Shown here: positions 6,945-9,519 of the stretch, piece by piece | Position numbering within the stretch: the stretch's first letter is position 1 | Layout: every line of letters begins with the position of its first letter | Assembly (NCBI GenBank): GCA_026398285.1 | Contig: JAPLTI010000017.1 | Coordinates: 1-9,519 of the forward strand | DNA: 9,519 bases | Reading direction: 5' to 3' | DNA from: Verrucomicrobiota bacterium | GTDB taxonomy: Bacteria; Verrucomicrobiota; Verrucomicrobiia; Chthoniobacterales; Terrimicrobiaceae | Made by a program: the position numbers and the translations under genes | Notes under the pieces: generated by a model | What the model saw: only the letters and a program-made list of their open reading frames with translations | Databases searched by the model: none | What the model was told of the DNA's origin: nothing

Positions 6945-7700
6945 ATGAAAACCACCACCCTTGTCATGAAAACGAACCCCGACGAAAAACCACCCTTCTC
7001 CCGAAAAATCGAACCCGGCCTTGAGATTTATGAGGTGGGTTCACTGGTCGAGGACTTTGCCGTTTTTGAATTGAGTGGTTTTGAAGAGGGGGTGGAGCTC
7101 AAATCCATCCGTTGGATGCAGGAACAGACCGATGGTTTGGAGGATGATGTCAAAATCCTTAGGGCGATTGAGGGGTGGAGGATGAGGATGCGGCGGGAAT
7201 TCCTGAAATGGGGGAGAAAAGACGCTCCCGACTGTTGGGACTATATCCCTGTAAATCTCCGGACATGGTGTGACACCACGAACCCCTCGGCAAAATGGAG
7301 GGAAATTCCCGTCCTTTTCCTCTGGAGGTGTCATCTCTGGTTGTCCCGATTGAGAGGTTGTCAACAGAAACCCAAAGTTCCACTGGGAAGGGGAAAAAGG
7401 GAATCCACCTGGATAAGGGAGTATGTTTGGATTTTCGACCCTCTGAACCAAGAGATCGAATGGAACACCAAGAAGGCGGTTTCGTTTAAAAAAGTCCCTT
7501 CCGATGTAGGGGAATACCTGTGTCAGTATTGGCTCCGTCGATTGGACGACCCCTCACTCTCTCCAATCTGGGATGAAGGATATCAAGGTCGGTATTTAAA
7601 CAATCTCCGATTCGAAAAATGGAACGGGAAGGAAAACTGGATACCCGACTCCCGTTCCTTGAATGGATTTCTTATCGAAAAGTGGAAGTCCACCCCGTGA
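6945..7700 (+). CDS. Uncharacterised GpC-poor 251-residue protein
   Basis: I do not recognise the product. It is charged and Trp-rich, with few alanines (5 of 251), no signal peptide and no clear membrane segment; the segment IPVLFLWRCHLWLSRLRG (about 121-138) is hydrophobic but contains Arg/His and is too short for a confident transmembrane helix. The C-terminal third has a W-D/E-G-Y and KWNGKENW pattern without a known motif. It is divergently paired with the NADAR-like gene and shares its composition: 11 GpC steps in 756 bases, five in Ala codons, one forced at Met-Gln, five avoidable. No Shine-Dalgarno precedes ATG 6945; an alternative in-frame ATG is at 6966. The shared signature and divergent arrangement suggest the two genes travel and work together, perhaps as a defence or phage-derived module. 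Confidence 0.7.
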   Translation: MKTTTLVMKTNPDEKPPFSRKIEPGLEIYEVGSLVEDFAVFELSGFEEGVELKSIRWMQEQTDGLEDDVKILRAIEGWRMRMRREFLKWGRKDAPDCWDYIPVNLRTWCDTTNPSAKWREIPVLFLWRCHLWLSRLRGCQQKPKVPLGRGKRESTWIREYVWIFDPLNQEIEWNTKKAVSFKKVPSDVGEYLCQYWLRRLDDPSLSPIWDEGYQGRYLNNLRFEKWNGKENWIPDSRSLNGFLIEKWKSTP

Positions 7701-7710
7701 GAGCGCGGGG
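7693..7710. other. Weak hairpin between convergent genes
   Basis: CCCCG (7693-7697) and CGGGG (7706-7710) form a 5-bp stem with an 8-base loop over the stop codon of the rightward GpC-poor gene, 17 bases from the end of the convergent HD gene. No T-run follows on either side. Confidence 0.2.
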
Positions 7711-7726
7711 GCGGATTGCCATGATT

Positions 7727-8236
7727 TCAAATCGAGACACCCCAGTGCTGAAGAACCTTGCTCGGCGCATGGTGTCGGGTCGCGCGCCGGTGAGCCCATT
7801 GGAGGAGGCCTCGTGCGGCATCGGTGCACAGGCGCCTTTCTTTCGGCAAGATGCCTACTCGACCCAGGTCGAGACGGTCGGAGTCCCAGCAAGCTTGGAT
7901 AGTCGGATCCGATTCGGTGAGTCCGTCGGTATGCAGGCGGCAGGCCTCGTGGAGGAGTTCAAAACGCGCATCATCGAGATGCACAAGCGATCCTCTCAAG
8001 GAATGGGCAAAATCGCCCCCGCGCAGACCATGACCGCGGTCGATACATTCATTGACCCGGCGCGAATCGTGGAAGAGGGCGAAAAGTTCCACCACCTCGA
8101 GATCCGCTCCATTGGATTCGGCAATCCGGCGTCCATTCTCCATCACCCTTGCCCAGTGGAGCACGCCATGTGCACCGGTCTTGGGAAGTGAGTATTGGTT
8201 CAGGATTGCAGACAGGATGGCGCGTTGGTCGTGCAT
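7727..8236 (-). CDS. HD-domain phosphohydrolase-like protein
   Basis: The 169-residue protein shows HD-superfamily marks: His23 and His27 (HGVLHWARV), His56-Asp57 (ALFHDSRR), His69, His102 (LHTDG), and the late Asp region CWDSDRLDLGRVGI with Asp118, Asp120 and Asp123. The HD superfamily are metal-dependent phosphohydrolases acting on nucleotides, (p)ppGpp or cyclic nucleotides; the substrate here is not determinable. The length fits a stand-alone single-domain HD protein. The chosen ATG (8236-8234) lacks an obvious ribosome site, but it is the only good start that keeps the first motif His. The gene lies 32 bases after the toxin gene on the same strand, so it is probably cotranscribed with the toxin-antitoxin pair. 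It is convergent with the GpC-poor gene but has normal GpC content. Confidence 0.82.
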   Translation of the reverse strand: MHDQRAILSAILNQYSLPKTGAHGVLHWARVMENGRRIAESNGADLEVVELFALFHDSRRVNECIDRGHGLRGGDFAHSLRGSLVHLDDARFELLHEACRLHTDGLTESDPTIQACWDSDRLDLGRVGILPKERRLCTDAARGLLQWAHRRATRHHAPSKVLQHWGVSI

Positions 8237-8268
8237 GAAAGAGAGAGAAGCCTTCGTTCAGCCTTATT

Positions 8269-8553
8269 TCAAATTCGATTTTTAAAATCAGGCAAAATGA
8301 CCACGACGGTTTTTTTCTCTTCTTCGACAGAGTAGACGACCTTGTAGGGGAATTTTTCCGGATATCGCCAGCGGATATTTCGGCGGGGATGTTTTTTACA
8401 ACCGAGCAAGGGATTGACCGCCAAGCCGGCCCACACATCCAAAACCTCATCGGCAAACCTTGCCCCGAGCCCTTGGAGCTTTTGCTCATACCAATCCCCT
8501 GCCTCCTCCAAATCGGAATAAAACTCGGAGAGAACGACAACTTTCCAATTCAC
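8269..8553 (-). CDS. RelE/ParE-family toxin
   Basis: The 94-residue product has the compact alpha-alpha-beta-beta-beta layout of RelE/ParE toxins: a first strand WKVVVLSE, helices about 10-45 (DLEEAGDWYEQKLQGLG, RFADEVLDVWAGL), NPLLG, then strands IRWRYPEKFPYKVVYSVEEE and KTVVVI. These toxins inhibit translation by mRNA cleavage (RelE) or poison gyrase (ParE); which applies here cannot be told. The start is GTG (8553-8551), overlapping the antitoxin stop by four bases (GTGA), so it is translationally coupled. The C-terminus ends in LPDFKNRI where many relatives continue with a short His/Arg-containing segment, so the toxin may be truncated or weakened. Confidence 0.85.
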   Translation of the reverse strand: MNWKVVVLSEFYSDLEEAGDWYEQKLQGLGARFADEVLDVWAGLAVNPLLGCKKHPRRNIRWRYPEKFPYKVVYSVEEEKKTVVVILPDFKNRI

Positions 8554-8765
8554 AGGGAAAATCTCGTGCGAACCCTCTCCGCCATGGTCTCAGCCGCAAC
8601 AGCCCTTGCAGGGTCCGCTTGATAAGCCGCCAAGCGCTGGTCCACGAGCACCAGTTCCGAATCCGAGAGCCCCTCGTCGTCGAGTTCCAAAACATTCCTC
8701 AACAACTCCTGCCGTTCCACTACAGAGAAGCGCGGCAACTCCTCAATCACCTGTGCAAGACTCAT
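8550..8765 (-). CDS. Addiction-module antitoxin
   Basis: This 71-residue acidic protein precedes and overlaps the RelE/ParE-like toxin gene by four bases, the classic antitoxin-first layout. It resembles the short 'addiction module' antitoxin family: an N-terminal helix (SLAQVIEELPRFSVVERQELLRNVLEL), then LSDSELVLVDQRLAAYQADP, and a basic C-terminus (RVRTRFSL). It should bind and neutralise the toxin and may repress the operon. No strong Shine-Dalgarno is visible before ATG; TAGAAT (complement of 8773-8778) is a possible -10 and a 12-base palindrome lies further upstream. Confidence 0.82.
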   Translation of the reverse strand: MSLAQVIEELPRFSVVERQELLRNVLELDDEGLSDSELVLVDQRLAAYQADPARAVAAETMAERVRTRFSL

Positions 8766-8792
8766 AATTTTAATTCTACTGATTCCATCGTT

Positions 8793-8804
8793 AAAATCGA
8801 TTTT
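8793..8804. promoter_or_regulatory. Candidate operator palindrome upstream of toxin-antitoxin operon
   Basis: AAAATCGATTTT is a perfect 12-base palindrome 27 bases upstream of the antitoxin start and 14 bases upstream of a possible -10 (TAGAAT on the minus strand, 8778-8773). It is therefore placed over the expected -35 region. Autorepression by antitoxin or the toxin-antitoxin complex is common in this class; the link is inferred from position only. Confidence 0.4.
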
Positions 8805-8847
8805 TTTCTTCCCTCCAGTTCTCCGGTCTCGGAGCTGCGGGGGCGGG

Positions 8848-8910
8848 TTAGCAGATGAAGCCCACGAATTGTTCTTCGATGGCCGGGCGAACCTTGCGTT
8901 GCGTTTGCAT
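8848..8910 (-). CDS. Possible 20-residue peptide with duplicated C-terminus
   Basis: A short frame reads MQTQRKVRPA followed by IEEQFVGFIC and TAA. Its last codons are repeated at the right edge of the window (9497-9519) as F-V-S-F-I-C-TGA. Differences between the copies are a synonymous Val codon, Gly to Ser, and TAA versus TGA, so the reading frame and the stop position are kept. That is what a coding motif would show, rather than a structural repeat. There is only a weak ribosome site (GGAT upstream of ATG). The sequence after the stop is also similar (CCCGCC, then GAGAC). It diverges from the winged-helix gene. It could be a real small peptide or a remnant of a longer gene's end. Confidence 0.38.
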   Translation of the reverse strand: MQTQRKVRPAIEEQFVGFIC

Positions 8911-8935
8911 ATCCGATCCGAGAACTAATCAATCA

Positions 8936-8959
8936 ATGGACTTATTGCCATTTGTCCAT
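8936..8959. repeat. Palindromic repeat, copy 2 of 4
   Basis: The shared core ATGGACTTATTGCCAT (8936-8951) is followed by TTGTCCAT; the outer arms ATGGAC and GTCCAT pair perfectly. It lies just upstream of the winged-helix gene and touches its possible -10 (TATATT, 8959-8964), and 26 bases upstream of the putative 20-residue peptide on the other strand. Confidence 0.88.
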
Positions 8960-8964
8960 ATATT
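8959..8964 (+). promoter_or_regulatory. Possible -10 box of the winged-helix regulator gene
   Basis: TATATT lies nine bases before ATG 8973, which would give a leaderless or nearly leaderless transcript, consistent with the lack of a Shine-Dalgarno sequence. No good -35 is seen at 17 bases upstream. Overlap with repeat copy 2 would suit repression. Confidence 0.3.
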
Positions 8965-8972
8965 CTCACCGC

Positions 8973-9257
8973 ATGTCGTCAATCGATCGCGGTCGAGCAA
9001 AAATGGTGGCGGGGTTGGCAAACCACCGCCGTATTGAAATCATCAGGTTGCTCATCCGCACCCCGTCTGTTTGCGTGAACGAGGTAGCGACAGCGTGCCG
9101 GATCGACCAGTCCACAGCCGTGGAGCATGTGAAACGACTGCACGAGGCTGGTCTTCTGATGAAAAAGTCGACCGGCCGCCGGGTCCTTCTCACCCCAACC
9201 AGCAGGGCCAAAGCTTTTGTCGAGACCATCGATGCGCTCTGGAAAATCGCGAAGTAA
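8973..9257 (+). CDS. Small winged-helix (ArsR/MarR-like) transcription regulator
   Basis: The 94-residue protein (from ATG 8973) is a single winged helix-turn-helix domain: helix 1 near residues 9-28 (AKMVAGLANHRRIEIIRLL), a second helix SVCVNEVATACRI, a recognition helix DQSTAVEHVKRLHEAGLL (about 45-62), and a wing KKSTGRRVLLTP (64-75), followed by a short C-terminal helix. This is the layout of ArsR-type dimeric repressors. Cys34 and Cys42 are present but there is no clear ELCVCDL-type metal motif. A TTG start at 8952 is possible but would begin inside repeat copy 2. The gene is flanked by repeat copies 2 and 3, with copy 4 about 65 bases further on, which suggests those repeats may be its operators. 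Confidence 0.78.
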   Translation: MSSIDRGRAKMVAGLANHRRIEIIRLLIRTPSVCVNEVATACRIDQSTAVEHVKRLHEAGLLMKKSTGRRVLLTPTSRAKAFVETIDALWKIAK

Positions 9258-9274
9258 CCCCGTGTGTTTGAACA

Positions 9275-9299
9275 ATGGACTTATTGCCATTCATCCATA
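9275..9299. repeat. Palindromic repeat, copy 3 of 4 (degenerate right arm)
   Basis: The core ATGGACTTATTGCCAT (9275-9290) is intact, followed by TCATCCATA; only the inner TCCAT of the right arm remains complementary. It lies 17 bases after the winged-helix stop codon. Confidence 0.85.
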
Positions 9300-9362
9300 C
9301 ATCTGAAGACGCTGCGGGTTGGCTGTGAGACTTGGCGTTGGTGCTCATGGTTGCGTTTTGGC

Positions 9363-9396
9363 GACATATGGACTTATTGCCATTTTTCCATATGTC
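9363..9396. repeat. Palindromic repeat, copy 4 of 4
   Basis: Same 34-base length as copy 1, with outer arms GACATATGGA (9363-9372) and TCCATATGTC (9387-9396) and the shared core ATGGACTTATTGCCAT at 9368-9383 in the same orientation. The rest of 9258-9519 holds copy 3, a peptide-like end at 9497-9519, and no other gene I can support. Confidence 0.9.
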
Positions 9397-9496
9397 AGCA
9401 TGTGGAGATTTCTTGGTGTTGAGAGGGTTTTATTGGGGAGACGGCCTGGGTTGGCAGGATTTTTCCGGCGAGGGGCGTCTCGGCGCGCGGCGGGCG

Positions 9497-9519
9497 TCAG
9501 CAGATGAAGCTGACGAATT
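9497..9519 (-). CDS. C-terminal end of a peptide like that at 8848-8910 (cut by window edge)
   Basis: Read leftward the last bases give F-V-S-F-I-C and TGA, matching the end of the 20-residue frame at 8848-8910. The nucleotide match covers 19 of 21 bases (8850-8870 against 9499-9519), and the downstream G+C-rich sequence is also similar. GTCAGC (9496-9501) and GCTGAC (9509-9514) can form a 6-bp hairpin over the end. The beginning of the frame lies outside the window, so whether it encodes a short peptide or a longer protein is unknown. Confidence 0.33.

Noticed and set aside
6079..7700. Restriction-site avoidance as the cause of the GpC depletion
   Set aside because: A dinucleotide is too short to be a restriction site, and the neighbouring gap retains many GpC steps, including GGCC-like contexts.
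7619..8191. Plus-strand open frame of 190 codons across the HD gene
   Set aside because: It begins inside the GpC-poor gene and runs antisense to a convincing HD-domain protein.
8936..9396. CRISPR-like array from three spaced repeats
   Set aside because: Spacing is irregular (about 340 and 90 bases), a gene lies between two copies, and the repeats vary in the right arm.
8848..9519. Integron-type attC recombination sites at the two similar 21-base sequences
   Set aside because: The R and L box arrangement of attC sites is not present, no integrase is visible, and the differences between copies respect a reading frame.

Overview
The window looks like bacterial chromosome of a G+C-rich species: tightly packed genes, translationally coupled stop/start overlaps, and intergenic palindromic repeats. 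The style of several proteins (a variant leucine-rich repeat protein, a RelE/ParE pair with an 'addiction module' antitoxin, an HD hydrolase) reminds me of Verrucomicrobiota. That placement rests on memory of protein flavour and is tentative.

Region 1 (1-4026, + strand) is one operon, open at the left edge: the C-terminal part of a MoxR-type AAA+ ATPase, an unrecognised 127-residue protein, a two-domain protein (HExxH metallopeptidase-like domain plus VWA-like domain with a MIDAS motif, DUF2201 type), and a divergent full-length S-adenosylmethionine synthetase (MetK) paralogue. The last three genes are joined by 4-base ATGA overlaps. MoxR plus VWA pairs usually act as a chaperone/remodelling machine; a SAM-synthetase-like enzyme coupled to them is unusual and suggests a nucleotide- or SAM-related product or client.

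Region 2 (4027-6053) holds a perfect palindromic repeat, a possible promoter, and a 612-residue protein of HEAT/LRV-type helical repeats.

Region 3 (6079-7700) is a divergent pair of genes with a highly abnormal composition: the dinucleotide GpC is almost absent from both coding sequences but frequent in the 113-bp gap between them and just outside their stop codons. In the leftward gene every one of the nine GpC steps is forced by the amino-acid sequence (eight Ala codons and one Trp-Gln junction), so no avoidable GpC remains. The leftward product weakly resembles NADAR/YbiA-like proteins; the rightward product is unrecognised.

Region 4 (7727-8765, - strand) is a probable operon of antitoxin, RelE/ParE-type toxin and HD-domain phosphohydrolase. 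A perfect 12-bp palindrome lies upstream.

Region 5 (8766-9519) holds a small winged-helix regulator, three more copies of the palindromic repeat (one overlapping the regulator's putative -10), and two minus-strand copies of a short coding motif ending in F-V-(G/S)-F-I-C-stop. One copy belongs to a 20-residue open frame; the other is cut by the window edge. No rRNA, tRNA, CRISPR array or transposase was seen.
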